A stretch of 64,000 nucleotides of DNA from positions 172,790 through 236,789 of the forward strand of contig JBNKDE010000009.1 of assembly GCA_050288105.1 (NCBI GenBank). Direction: 5' to 3'. The stretch comes from JACNJF01 sp050288105 (GTDB taxonomy: Bacteria; Pseudomonadota; Gammaproteobacteria; GCA-001735895). The position numbers and the translations under genes are program-made. Of the stretch, positions 33,713-42,428 are shown piece by piece (position 1 is the stretch's first letter; every line of letters begins with the position of its first letter). The notes under the pieces were generated by a model. It did no database searches. It had not been told where the DNA came from and saw nothing but the letters and a program-made list of their open reading frames with translations.

Positions 33713-34726
33713 TTAATAGGGATGCTCAGTTTCTGACTTCTGATCGCGATTCTCCAGATCAGCAACCGCGTTAACCAGCGACTTACCCTGATACAGCACC
33801 AGATAGATCTGCTCCATAATGGGTAAAGTGACCCCAATTTTTTGCGCTATCTCATAAATCGCGCGACTCGCTCGATAGCCTTCCACCGTTTGCTGCACCG
33901 ACTCCATCGCCTGATCGATACTCATGCCCTGCCCCACAGCCAGCCCAAAACGCCGGTTTCGACTCTGGTTATCGGTGCTGGTGAGAATCAGGTCACCCAG
34001 ACCAGAAAGCCCCATCAAGGTTTCTCGGTTAGCACCCATGCGCTCGCCGAAGCGCATGATCTCGGCCAGCCCTCGAGTAATCAGAGCTGCTCGCGTATTT
34101 GCACCAAACCCCAGACCATCAACAGCACCTACTCCTATCGCGAGTACATTTTTCAACGCCCCGCCAATCTCAACACCAATGACATCACTGGAGGTATAGC
34201 AGCGAAAATGTCCACCATGCAACAACTCTGCAACCTGCTGGGTCGATTCAGCATGATTACCTGCGCAGGTTACTGCTGCCGGCAGGTCTTTTGCTACTTC
34301 CGTTGCAAAAGTCGGCCCTGAAATCACACCATAGTGTTCGATACCTAACTCTTCGACAACCAGCTCATGCAGAAACTTACCCGACTCAATCTCAAACCCC
34401 TTACTGGCCCAGAAAACGCGGGTATCAGATGAAATCAGAGGCTTTAACTGTTTTAAAAAACCCCTATAAGCCTTACTCGGAATCACCAGTAAAATAAAAT
34501 GCACATCGTTTACTGCCTGAGACAGAGATGCAACGGGATGAATGTTTGCGGGTAATTCAATACCGGGGAGAAATTCTTTATTCTGCTTATCCTGGATCAG
34601 ACGTTGTATATGCTGTGGGTCATGTCCCCACAGTTGGACTGTATGTCCATTTCTGGCTAATTGAAGTGATAGCGCGGTACCCCAGGAACCGGCTCCTATC
34701 ACTGCAACCTTTGCAGGCCTGGTCAT
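33713..34726 (-). CDS. gpsA: Glycerol-3-phosphate dehydrogenase [NAD(P)+] GpsA
   Basis: A 337-residue cytoplasmic enzyme making sn-glycerol 3-phosphate for phospholipids. It has the Rossmann motif GAGSWGTALS (11-20), the catalytic-region GGALKNVLAIGVG and the NTRAALITRGLAE signature. It follows secB by 43 bases in the conserved grxC-secB-gpsA order. Convergent with trmL; no clear terminator hairpin is visible in the 62-base gap. Confidence 0.96.
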   Translation of the reverse strand: MTRPAKVAVIGAGSWGTALSLQLARNGHTVQLWGHDPQHIQRLIQDKQNKEFLPGIELPANIHPVASLSQAVNDVHFILLVIPSKAYRGFLKQLKPLISSDTRVFWASKGFEIESGKFLHELVVEELGIEHYGVISGPTFATEVAKDLPAAVTCAGNHAESTQQVAELLHGGHFRCYTSSDVIGVEIGGALKNVLAIGVGAVDGLGFGANTRAALITRGLAEIMRFGERMGANRETLMGLSGLGDLILTSTDNQSRNRRFGLAVGQGMSIDQAMESVQQTVEGYRASRAIYEIAQKIGVTLPIMEQIYLVLYQGKSLVNAVADLENRDQKSETEHPY

Positions 34727-34769
34727 AGATTACACTCCTGAAGTTAGTGTAAAACCTGTCGCGGCAGGT

Positions 34770-35240
34770 TTAGTGCTTAACCGCTTCTTCCGCTTTAGCC
34801 TGGTTCTGCTGTTGAACCGCACTGGCAAACAACGCGTCGAAGTTTACTGGATTTAATAATAATGGAGGAAAGCCACCACGACTGGTCAGGTCGGATATCA
34901 CTTCTCGAGCATAGGGAAATAAGATAGTCATACACTGAGCATTCAGGATATAGCGCGTGTCGTCCGCGTTAAAACCGATAACATTGAACACACCCGCCTG
35001 CTGAACCTCAACCAGGAATGCCGTTTTATCATCCTGACTGGCGGTTGCTGTCACACTCAAAACTACTTCATAAACACCTTCGGCCACCTGTTTATTGGTG
35101 TTATTCAGGTTAAGATCTATCTTCGGTTCCCACTTGGTAAAACTGAAGACTTCAGGTGTCGCGGGCGACTCAAACGAGACATCCTTGATGTAGAGCTTCT
35201 GGATAGCGAACTGGTTTTCTGGCTTGGTTGAATCATTCAT
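34770..35240 (-). CDS. secB: Protein-export chaperone SecB
   Basis: A 156-residue tetrameric chaperone that holds preproteins unfolded for SecA. Characteristic stretches are FAIQKLYIKDVSFESP, the AGVFNV segment and the C-terminal PYAREVISDLTSRGGFPPLLLNPVNFDALF signature given here only by its ends (residues about 108-139). The tail is Ala/Gln rich. Lies between grxC and gpsA as in enterobacteria and pseudomonads. Confidence 0.97.
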   Translation of the reverse strand: MNDSTKPENQFAIQKLYIKDVSFESPATPEVFSFTKWEPKIDLNLNNTNKQVAEGVYEVVLSVTATASQDDKTAFLVEVQQAGVFNVIGFNADDTRYILNAQCMTILFPYAREVISDLTSRGGFPPLLLNPVNFDALFASAVQQQNQAKAEEAVKH

Positions 35241-35316
35241 GGAATTTATCTTAAGGTTATTGTTTTAGTGATTACATTAAAGCAGTGACGCGAGCTGAGG
35301 CAACAGCGCCTCTCAA

Positions 35317-35574
35317 TCAACCCATTAATAAAGGATCGAGTTTACCGTCCTGATCGAGCTTAACCATATCAGTGTATCCACCGACATGAAAGTCTCCGAT
35401 AAAAATCTGTGGCACAGTCATCATTCCAGAGCTTCGGGCCAGCATTTCTTCATGTGCGCCCTGTTCCTGATCGATTCTGATCTCTTTGTAGTCGACCTGT
35501 TTGGATTGCAGCATTTGTTTAGCCCAGGTGCAGTAGGGGCAGAAAGCGCTGCTGTAAATCACCACATCCGCCAT
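35317..35574 (-). CDS. grxC: Glutaredoxin 3 GrxC
   Basis: An 85-residue dithiol glutaredoxin with active site CPYC (Cys12, Cys15), the TVPQIFIGDFHVGG segment with cis-Pro that binds glutathione, and normal family length. Starts four bases after the rhodanese stop, so it is co-transcribed with it and with the ArsR-type regulator; this links it to thiol or persulfide chemistry. Confidence 0.95.
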   Translation of the reverse strand: MADVVIYSSAFCPYCTWAKQMLQSKQVDYKEIRIDQEQGAHEEMLARSSGMMTVPQIFIGDFHVGGYTDMVKLDQDGKLDPLLMG

Positions 35575-35577
35575 TTT

Positions 35578-36021
35578 TTATTTTTTCTTTTTCTTATTTT
35601 TCTGAATCGGTAAATGTGCGTCCTGCCAGGCCATTATACCGCCGGCAAGATTGTATACCTTCTCAAAGCCACGCTGGGTGAGCGTTCTGCAGGCGCTACC
35701 TGAACGATTACCACTACGACAGTAAACAATAACCGTGGAATCTCTATATTTATCCATCTCGGTAACACGCCCTGGAAATACGCTCAGGGGTATATGAACA
35801 GCATCAGCAATCATACCTTCGCTGGTTTCGCTTTGTTCTCGCACATCAAGCAAAACCGCATTTTCATGATTGATAACCCCTATCGCAGCGGCAGGGCCAA
35901 TATTCGAAAACTTCTGCGTTAAACGCCGAAACTCATTAAATATTATTACCCCTAACAGGGCAGCAAAGGACAGAACCAGAAACGGATGTCTGGTTGAAAA
36001 CTCAATTATTTGTTCAGGCAT
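35578..36021 (-). CDS. yibN: Membrane-anchored rhodanese (YibN-like sulfurtransferase)
   Basis: A 147-residue protein with an N-terminal membrane helix (about 14-28) and a single rhodanese domain with active-site loop CRSGNR (Cys101), which carries a persulfide. The C-terminus is a run of Lys. It starts four bases after the ArsR-type regulator and is followed by grxC. In E. coli yibN is next to grxC too. Here the regulator makes a persulfide-response role likely. Confidence 0.92.
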   Translation of the reverse strand: MPEQIIEFSTRHPFLVLSFAALLGVIIFNEFRRLTQKFSNIGPAAAIGVINHENAVLLDVREQSETSEGMIADAVHIPLSVFPGRVTEMDKYRDSTVIVYCRSGNRSGSACRTLTQRGFEKVYNLAGGIMAWQDAHLPIQKNKKKKK

Positions 36022-36025
36022 ATAC

Positions 36026-36355
36026 TCAGGATGTACAGAAAACTTCTTGCATCATACTTATTAAGCGCAGCGTGCGTGCGTCACCGACACGGTAATAAAC
36101 ACGGTTAGCGTCTTTACGAGACGCTAATATACCCTTATCACGTAAAATTGCCAGATGTTGGGAGATATTACTTTGAGAGGTCCCTACATTTTCAACAATC
36201 CCCTGCACGCTAACTTCCTGATCGCCTAATGTACAAAGGATCTTTAATCGCAAAGGGTGCGACATTGCCTTCAGGGAACGCGACGCTCTTTCAATGTCTT
36301 CTTCTCGGGTAAGTAGCTGAGGAGTATCGCCAGGGAGGATAGTATCAAGTCTCAT
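36026..36355 (-). CDS. ArsR-family repressor, SqrR/BigR-like persulfide sensor
   Basis: A 109-residue winged-helix regulator. Its DNA-recognition helix is VGTSQSNISQHLAILRDKGI, and a beta wing follows with SRKDANRVYYRV. It has only two Cys, Cys41 and Cys107, the same positions known in SqrR (Cys41/Cys107; 42/108 in BigR) that form a polysulfide bridge and release DNA. No metal-binding CVC motif is present. It leads an operon with rhodanese and glutaredoxin genes. In E. coli the gene at this place (between yibN and envC) is gpmM. Function is inferred from cysteine geometry and context. Confidence 0.88.
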   Translation of the reverse strand: MRLDTILPGDTPQLLTREEDIERASRSLKAMSHPLRLKILCTLGDQEVSVQGIVENVGTSQSNISQHLAILRDKGILASRKDANRVYYRVGDARTLRLISMMQEVFCTS

Positions 36356-36364
36356 TAGTGCTCT

Positions 36365-36385
36365 ATCATGATGTGCTAATATTAG
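36365..36385. promoter_or_regulatory. Candidate operator of the ArsR-type regulator
   Basis: Two palindromes lie 10-30 bases upstream of the regulator's ATG: ATCATGAT (36365-36372) and CTAATATTAG (36376-36385). AT-rich dyads at the promoter are typical targets of autoregulating ArsR-family repressors. Assignment is by position only. Confidence 0.4.
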
Positions 36386-36548
36386 TTTTCAATTATGTAG
36401 TAACAAACCTGCTTTGTCTATAACAGCATCGCCATTATTGCTGGTTTCGAGTATCATCAATTCAGCACTTGATATGAATCAGACATTTTTTCAACAATTC
36501 ATCATTAATATTCATAAAATCAAATACATAATAAACCGCTCCAAAACC

Positions 36549-37709
36549 ATGCGTTACCTGCTTATTGCCTTCACAGCCTTCATAATTGTCTTTCATGGTT
36601 ATGCGTTTAGCGATGACAGGAGCAGCAAGGAAAAAGAGCTCACTCAGCTTAAATCCCGCATCGAAAAATTGCGCCGTACCATTGAAGTTAAGGAAAACAG
36701 CAAATCCAGTTACAGCAAACAATTGCGCGTTATCGAAAAAAAGATAGGCCAGGTGAGCGAACAAATCAGCCGCTCTAACCAGGCCCTAAAGCAAAAACAA
36801 CAAACACTGGCCAGCCTAAAGCAAGACAAACAGCAGATTCAGCGATCAATTCAGCAACAAAATCAACAACTTGCCCAGCAGCTTTACGCAGCGTATACCT
36901 TAGGACAACAGGAACAGATCAAACTACTGTTTTCGCAGCAATCCGCTGCGCAGATGCAACGCAACCTGACCTATTATGAGTACTTCACTCGGTATCGTCT
37001 GAATTTGATTGATTCAGCGCAGGTCAATTTTCAGAAACTCAGCAAAAATGAGCTGCGTATACAGCAGGCCAGTAACGAATTGCAAACCGTGCTATCAGAG
37101 TTAAAAACGCAAAAAACCACCTTGACCAGCGACCATCAACAGCGCAAAAGCATCCTCGTCAATCTGGAAAAAGAGCTACAAAAACAGGGTAAAACCCTGT
37201 CTAACCTGGAAGAAAATGCACGCCATCTAACGCAGTTAATTGATTCTCTGTCGGAAATTTTAACCGACATCCCCACCCCCCCTGCATCCCACGATCCTTT
37301 TGCATCACTCAAAGGCAAGCTCGCGTGGCCGGTAAAAGGTGAAGTAAATAAGCTATTTGGCCATAAAAAACCCCCGTCCAACCTGCGCTGGCAGGGCGTG
37401 GTTATCAAGGCGCCAGAGGGTAATAATGTGCGCGCAATCTCGCATGGCCGGGTCGCTTTTGCAGACTGGTTACGCGGTATGGGTAACCTGATCATTATCG
37501 ATCATGGCGATGGTTATTTATCGCTATATGGCCACAACCAGTCGTTGTTTAAATCAGCCGGAGACTGGGTCGAGGCGGGCGATGTTGTCGCCAGTATTGG
37601 GAATAGCGGCGGGCAGAACAAACCCGGATTATATTTTGAAATCCGTAAAAAAGGGAAACCCTTAAACCCGGCTCGGTGGTGCGATATGCGTAACTGGTTC
37701 GCTACCTGA
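36549..37709 (+). CDS. envC: Murein hydrolase activator EnvC
   Basis: A 386-residue periplasmic protein with signal peptide (MRYLLIAFTAF...), two long coiled coils (about 20-225) and a C-terminal LytM/M23 domain (about 270-380). The LytM metal ligands are degenerate: RWQG replaces the first His motif and LYFEIR replaces HLHFEIR. The domain therefore activates amidases rather than cutting itself, as in E. coli EnvC. I choose the ATG at 36549 because the signal peptide starts there; in-frame upstream codons back to 36414 exist. No clear ribosome site is visible. Confidence 0.9.
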   Translation: MRYLLIAFTAFIIVFHGYAFSDDRSSKEKELTQLKSRIEKLRRTIEVKENSKSSYSKQLRVIEKKIGQVSEQISRSNQALKQKQQTLASLKQDKQQIQRSIQQQNQQLAQQLYAAYTLGQQEQIKLLFSQQSAAQMQRNLTYYEYFTRYRLNLIDSAQVNFQKLSKNELRIQQASNELQTVLSELKTQKTTLTSDHQQRKSILVNLEKELQKQGKTLSNLEENARHLTQLIDSLSEILTDIPTPPASHDPFASLKGKLAWPVKGEVNKLFGHKKPPSNLRWQGVVIKAPEGNNVRAISHGRVAFADWLRGMGNLIIIDHGDGYLSLYGHNQSLFKSAGDWVEAGDVVASIGNSGGQNKPGLYFEIRKKGKPLNPARWCDMRNWFAT

Positions 37710-37841
37710 TCGGCGCAGATACCCTTCTCTGCTTAACTGTTATATAGTCTAAACTTTATTAAATCGAGTAATCGATCTCGAATAACAACTTCAGCGAATT
37801 TATATGGTCTACACTTACGCGTGACCTTATTGGAGATTTAC

Positions 37842-39179
37842 ATGTTACAAAAACTCAGAACATCCACTTTTTTTATCGCCGGCCTGTTAATTGGGCTGTC
37901 TATGGCGATTGGCCACAGCGTATTTGCGTTGAAGAGTGAAGAATCCACGATACCGTTCGAAGAATTACAGGCATTTACCGATGTATTTTCTAGAATCAAA
38001 TCCGATTATGTTGAACAGGTAGATGACAAAAAACTCCTGGAAGATGCGATTCGGGGCATGCTTTCGGGTCTCGACCCACATTCATCATATCTCGATACCG
38101 AAGAGTTCGGCGAGTTACGAATAGGCACTACCGGTCAGTTCGGCGGCCTGGGGATAGAAGTCGGCATGGAAAATGGCTTCGTTAAGGTTATTTCCCCTAT
38201 TGATGATACCCCGGCTTCCGAGGCCGGTATCAAAGCTGGCGACCTGATCGTACGACTGGACGAAAAGCCGGTAAAAGGCATGACATTAAACGATGCGGTC
38301 AAATTAATGCGCGGCAAGCCTGGTACAGACATTTTGTTGACCATCGCGCGTGAAGGTGAATCCCAGCCGTTGAAAATCACCATTACACGTCAAATTATTC
38401 GCGTTAAAAGCGTCAAAAAGCGCACCCTGGAACCTGGGTATGGCTATGTTCGAATCACCAATTTCCAATCCCGCACCACCACTGACCTGCTACAGTCGAT
38501 CGCCGATCTGCAGCAAGAAACACCGCTCAAAGGTCTGATTCTCGATCTAAGAAATAACCCTGGTGGTGTATTAAATGGAGCTGTCGGTGTTTCAGATGCA
38601 TTCCTGGACGATGGCCTGATTGTTTATACCGAAGGCCGTATCGATGATTCCAGCTTAAAATACAGCGCGACTCCTGGCGATGCATTGAATGGCGCGCCGC
38701 TGGTCGTACTGGTTAATAGCGGTTCCGCCTCAGCCTCTGAAATTGTTGCCGGCGCCATGCAGGATCATAAACGCGCCATCATCATGGGATTCAAGACCTT
38801 TGGTAAAGGCTCGGTTCAGACCATTCAGGAGTTGCGCAATGGTTCAGCCGTTAAACTGACGACAGCGCGTTATTACACACCGAATGGTCGATCCATACAG
38901 GCAGAAGGCATCGTTCCGGATATCGAATTGACTAATGTCGAAGTCAAGGAAGTCGCTAGCACCAACCGACGCATCTCTGAAAAAGACCTTACTGGTCACC
39001 TGAGCAATCCAATAAATGGTGAAGAACAGGACGCGACCACTGATGCGAACAAGGATACCGTCAAGGACGAAGGAGAAAGCACTGCCAAGCTATCGGAAAC
39101 GGATTATCAGTTATTTGAAGCACTCAACCTGCTCAAGGGCCTGACTATCGCCAATAGCATTCATCAGAGTAGAGGATGA
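37842..39179 (+). CDS. ctpA: Carboxy-terminal processing protease CtpA (S41 family)
   Basis: A 445-residue periplasmic protease: signal anchor (about 5-30), PDZ domain (about 95-175) with the GGLGIEVG motif, and an S41 catalytic domain. The catalytic Ser lies in NSGSASASE and the Lys in FGKGSVQT. The ATG at 37842, with TGGAG six bases upstream, is preferred over a GTG at 37821. The stop overlaps the next gene (ATGA-type). The Thr/Glu/Asp-rich stretch at about 380-415 is probably a flexible tail. Confidence 0.93.
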   Translation: MLQKLRTSTFFIAGLLIGLSMAIGHSVFALKSEESTIPFEELQAFTDVFSRIKSDYVEQVDDKKLLEDAIRGMLSGLDPHSSYLDTEEFGELRIGTTGQFGGLGIEVGMENGFVKVISPIDDTPASEAGIKAGDLIVRLDEKPVKGMTLNDAVKLMRGKPGTDILLTIAREGESQPLKITITRQIIRVKSVKKRTLEPGYGYVRITNFQSRTTTDLLQSIADLQQETPLKGLILDLRNNPGGVLNGAVGVSDAFLDDGLIVYTEGRIDDSSLKYSATPGDALNGAPLVVLVNSGSASASEIVAGAMQDHKRAIIMGFKTFGKGSVQTIQELRNGSAVKLTTARYYTPNGRSIQAEGIVPDIELTNVEVKEVASTNRRISEKDLTGHLSNPINGEEQDATTDANKDTVKDEGESTAKLSETDYQLFEALNLLKGLTIANSIHQSRG

Positions 39180-39973
39180 TCAGAGCTTTATCGCTTCTCT
39201 TACTGTTAGTTTTAAACTCCGCAGCATGGGCTGATAAGCCCATGCTGTCACTGGTGATTGACGATCTGGGCTATTCATTTGAACAGGCAAAAAAAGTCCT
39301 GAGCCTGCCCGGCAACCACACCTTTGCTATCATTCCGGATACCACTTACAGTCACAAAATTGCCCAATATGCTCATGACAACGGGCATGAAGTCATGTTG
39401 CATATGCCAATGCAATCCGCTACCGACCTGATCATTGAAGCAACTGCACTGAATGACCAGATGACCGAACAGGAGATTGCGGACAGCGTTATTAGTATGA
39501 TGCGGGATGTTCCCTACATCAAAGGTATCAACAACCATATGGGCAGCCGACTGACCGAAATAGGCTATATCATGCGGCCTGTCATGGAAACCATTAAGCA
39601 GCAGAACGAGGCTTTATACTTTCTGGATAGCCGAACCACAGCATTGAGTACGGCGTATCAGCAGGCACGGGCCGCAGGGGTACCCACTCTCAAACGTGAT
39701 GTTTTTCTGGATGCAGATCGCTCCAACCCGGATTCAATTCGACAACAGTTTGAGCGCTGGCTGGAACTGGCCAGAGAGAACGGTCATGCAGTTGCCATTG
39801 CTCACCCCTATCAGAACACCATCGATATACTGCTGGAAAAACTGCAGCAAACCAGCGAAGAATTTGAATTTGTCACCATATCCCAACAGGTAGCCAACCT
39901 TCAACAGGAGGAAGCCGAATGGCCAAAGTACTTGTCCCACTTGCAGATGGATTTGAAGAACTCGAAGCAATAA
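39176..39973 (+). CDS. Divergent polysaccharide deacetylase family protein (YibQ-like)
   Basis: A 265-residue secreted protein with signal peptide (MIRALSLLLLLVLNSAAWA). The fold of divergent polysaccharide deacetylases is indicated by LVIDDLGYSF (Asp pair), MLHMPMQ and KGINNHMGSRLT (His motif). In many proteobacteria it follows envC and ctpA and is linked to envelope maintenance, substrate unknown. Its start overlaps the ctpA stop by four bases; its last 55 bases overlap the start of yajL. Confidence 0.9.
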   Translation: MIRALSLLLLLVLNSAAWADKPMLSLVIDDLGYSFEQAKKVLSLPGNHTFAIIPDTTYSHKIAQYAHDNGHEVMLHMPMQSATDLIIEATALNDQMTEQEIADSVISMMRDVPYIKGINNHMGSRLTEIGYIMRPVMETIKQQNEALYFLDSRTTALSTAYQQARAAGVPTLKRDVFLDADRSNPDSIRQQFERWLELARENGHAVAIAHPYQNTIDILLEKLQQTSEEFEFVTISQQVANLQQEEAEWPKYLSHLQMDLKNSKQ

Positions 39974-40470
39974 CCATTATCGATCTACTGCGCAGAGCAG
40001 GTTTTGAGGTGATCAGCGCCGGTCTTGATGACCAGCCCGTAACTGCCAGCAGAAAAAACGTTATCATCCCTGACACCAGTATTGATCAGGTCATGAATGA
40101 GGATTTCGATCTTATTGTACTGCCCGGCGGTTTACCCGGTGCGGATAATCTGCGCGATAACCCGCAGGTTCAGACCCTGTTGCAGCAGCAACATGCCAGA
40201 GGAAAAACCGTAGGCGCTATTTGCGCCGCACCCAAGGCGCTTGCAGCCAGCGGAATACTGAGCGGGAAAACCGTCACCTGCTACCCCGGCGCATTAGATC
40301 AGCTGGATAGCTCAGGCTTCACCATTACCAGCAACCCGGTTGAGATTGACGATAACATCATTACCTCGCGAGGACCGGGTACTGCGATGGACTTTGCACT
40401 GACCCTGATCGAGCGCCTGGGCAATAAATCTCTGCGCGACAAGGTAGCCGCACAGATGGTGCGCTTCTGA
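39919..40470 (+). CDS. yajL: DJ-1/PfpI superfamily protein YajL
   Basis: A 183-residue DJ-1-like protein. Nucleophile-elbow Cys102 lies in GAICAAP, Glu14 in GFEELEA and the RGPGTAMDFA motif near the C-terminus. These match E. coli YajL and human DJ-1 (oxidative and carbonyl-stress chaperone or deglycase, activity debated). A strong AGGAGGAA ribosome site lies inside the preceding gene, confirming the ATG at 39919 despite the 55-base overlap. Confidence 0.94.
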   Translation: MAKVLVPLADGFEELEAITIIDLLRRAGFEVISAGLDDQPVTASRKNVIIPDTSIDQVMNEDFDLIVLPGGLPGADNLRDNPQVQTLLQQQHARGKTVGAICAAPKALAASGILSGKTVTCYPGALDQLDSSGFTITSNPVEIDDNIITSRGPGTAMDFALTLIERLGNKSLRDKVAAQMVRF

Positions 40471-40479
40471 ACGAAGTTG

Positions 40480-41760
40480 TTACAGGGTTTTAAAAACCGC
40501 CTCGGCTTTATCTATGGTCTGCTGCAGAATATCATCGTCATGTGCAGCACTGACAAAGCCCGCTTCATAGGCTGATGGTGCAAGATTAACACCCTGATCC
40601 AGCATGCCATGGAAAAATGCCTTAAAGCGCTCAAGATCACAGCGCCCTACGTCAGCAAAACTCTGTACCTTTGGCTGGTCAGTAAAAAACAGGCCGAACA
40701 TTGCCCCTACCTTATTGGCAGTCATCGCAATCCCCTGCCGTTTAGCCGCTGCCAGTATACCATCAACCAGAAAATCAGTTTTTCGCGTCAGCTCCTCGAA
40801 AAAACCTGCACGTGAAATAATTTCCAGATTCTTTAAACCCGCAGTCATTGCAATCGGGTTTCCAGACAGAGTACCCGCCTGATAAACCGGGCCAACCGGT
40901 GCCAGATGATTCATGATGTCCCGTTTGCCACCAAAGGCCCCTACCGGCATGCCGCCGCCGATCACTTTACCCAGCGTCGTGATATCGGGTTGTACCCCGT
41001 AATACCCCTGCGCCCCAGTCAGGCCCACACGAAATCCAGTCATTACTTCATCGATAATAAAAACCGCGCCGGATTTGCTGCAGTTCTCACGCAGGCATTC
41101 AAGAAACCCTGGCAACGGCGGGATACAGTTCATATTGCCTGCAACCGGTTCCACAATCAGACAGGCGATCTGGTCACCCAGCTCAGCGAACAAGGCGTTC
41201 ACCTGGTCAATATTGTTGTATTCAAGGGTTAAGGTATTTTCTGCCAGTGCTGCCGGAATACCTGGAGAACTGGGCACACCCAGGGTTAGCGCACCTGAAC
41301 CCGCCTTCACCAGTAGTGAATCCCCATGACCATGGTAACAGCCCTCAAACTTGACGATTTTATCCCTGCCGGTATAACCACGCGCCAGTCGAATCGCTGA
41401 CATGGTTGCCTCTGTCCCCGAGCTGGTCATACGCACCTGATCCATGCCAGGCATAATGGCGCAGATTTTTTCCGCCAGCTCAATCTCTAGCTCGGTTGGA
41501 GCGCCAAAGCTTAACCCCTTGTCCACCGCCAGCTTCACCGCATCGATGATTTCATCATTAGCATGACCGCAGATCATCGGCCCCCAGGAGCCTACATAGT
41601 CAATATAAACCTTACCGTCTGCATCATACAGATAAGCCCCCTTTGCACGCTCGATAAAGAGTGGCGTACCACCTACGCCATTAAAAGCCCGTACCGGGGA
41701 ATTCACCCCACCCGGAATAGTTTTCAAAGCTCGCTGGAACAGGGTTTCGGAATGACTCAT
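40480..41760 (-). CDS. hemL: Glutamate-1-semialdehyde 2,1-aminomutase HemL
   Basis: A 426-residue PLP enzyme producing 5-aminolevulinate in the C5 heme pathway. It contains RMTSSGTEATMSA, FIIDEVMTGFR and the PLP-lysine motif TTLGKVIGGGMPVGA with Lys265, the E. coli number, when the ATG at 41760 is used. An upstream TTG at 41775 is less likely. Family length is normal. Followed by thiE and thiD on the same strand upstream, the pseudomonad arrangement. Confidence 0.97.
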   Translation of the reverse strand: MSHSETLFQRALKTIPGGVNSPVRAFNGVGGTPLFIERAKGAYLYDADGKVYIDYVGSWGPMICGHANDEIIDAVKLAVDKGLSFGAPTELEIELAEKICAIMPGMDQVRMTSSGTEATMSAIRLARGYTGRDKIVKFEGCYHGHGDSLLVKAGSGALTLGVPSSPGIPAALAENTLTLEYNNIDQVNALFAELGDQIACLIVEPVAGNMNCIPPLPGFLECLRENCSKSGAVFIIDEVMTGFRVGLTGAQGYYGVQPDITTLGKVIGGGMPVGAFGGKRDIMNHLAPVGPVYQAGTLSGNPIAMTAGLKNLEIISRAGFFEELTRKTDFLVDGILAAAKRQGIAMTANKVGAMFGLFFTDQPKVQSFADVGRCDLERFKAFFHGMLDQGVNLAPSAYEAGFVSAAHDDDILQQTIDKAEAVFKTL

Positions 41761-41792
41761 ACTGGTTTCTCTCAATTTAGTTGAACGCTATT

Positions 41793-42428
41793 CTAGGTAA
41801 ATAAGGCTGTAAAATCACTAGCGCGCTGGCGGATGTCCGGTGCTGAAAAAAGATCATGGATTACAGCAATCATGTCTGCACCCTGCTCAATCACAGACGC
41901 CGCATTGTCGAGCCTGATACCACCAATCGCGCACACAGGGATCGACAATTGCTGCTGCGCCTGCGCTAACAGAGCGGGCTCAGCCTGTACTGCCTGCGGT
42001 TTGGTCAGCGAGTTAAAAAAGCGGCCAAAAGCCACATAATCAACGCCCTGGCTCTGCGCATCCAGCGCAAGCTGGATCTGGTTATAACAGGAAGCACCGA
42101 TTATTCGGTCCATGCCCAATTGCTGGCGCGCCTGCTGAATATCGCTATCCATCTTACCCAGATGCACCCCATCGGCCTCTACGGCCAACGCTAATGATAC
42201 GTTATCATTGATGATTAGCAGCGCATCATACTCAGTACACAGCTGTTTTAACTGTCTGGCCTGAAGCAGCTGTTGCGCAGCGTTTAACTTTTTTTCGCGG
42301 TATTGAAGCACCTTCATACCGCCATCCAGCGCAGCCTCAACCGCCGACAGCAATGCGGCGCTGGAGGGCTGCAGCCCTGAATCGGTAATCCCGTATAAAC
42401 CGCTCAGCCTAGTCTTCAACGTCCTCAT
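41793..42428 (-). CDS. thiE: Thiamine-phosphate synthase ThiE
   Basis: A 211-residue TIM-barrel enzyme joining HMP-PP and thiazole phosphate. Motifs: LQYREK, LIINDNVSLAL, DGVHLGKMD, GASCYN and VCAIGGI, all expected of ThiE. It overlaps thiD by 20 bases and precedes hemL by 32. Confidence 0.95.
   Translation of the reverse strand: MRTLKTRLSGLYGITDSGLQPSSAALLSAVEAALDGGMKVLQYREKKLNAAQQLLQARQLKQLCTEYDALLIINDNVSLALAVEADGVHLGKMDSDIQQARQQLGMDRIIGASCYNQIQLALDAQSQGVDYVAFGRFFNSLTKPQAVQAEPALLAQAQQQLSIPVCAIGGIRLDNAASVIEQGADMIAVIHDLFSAPDIRQRASDFTALFT

Noticed and set aside
33842..34321. Open frame of about 159 codons on the plus strand within gpsA
   Set aside because: It lies antisense to a well-supported gpsA with no ribosome site or recognisable product.
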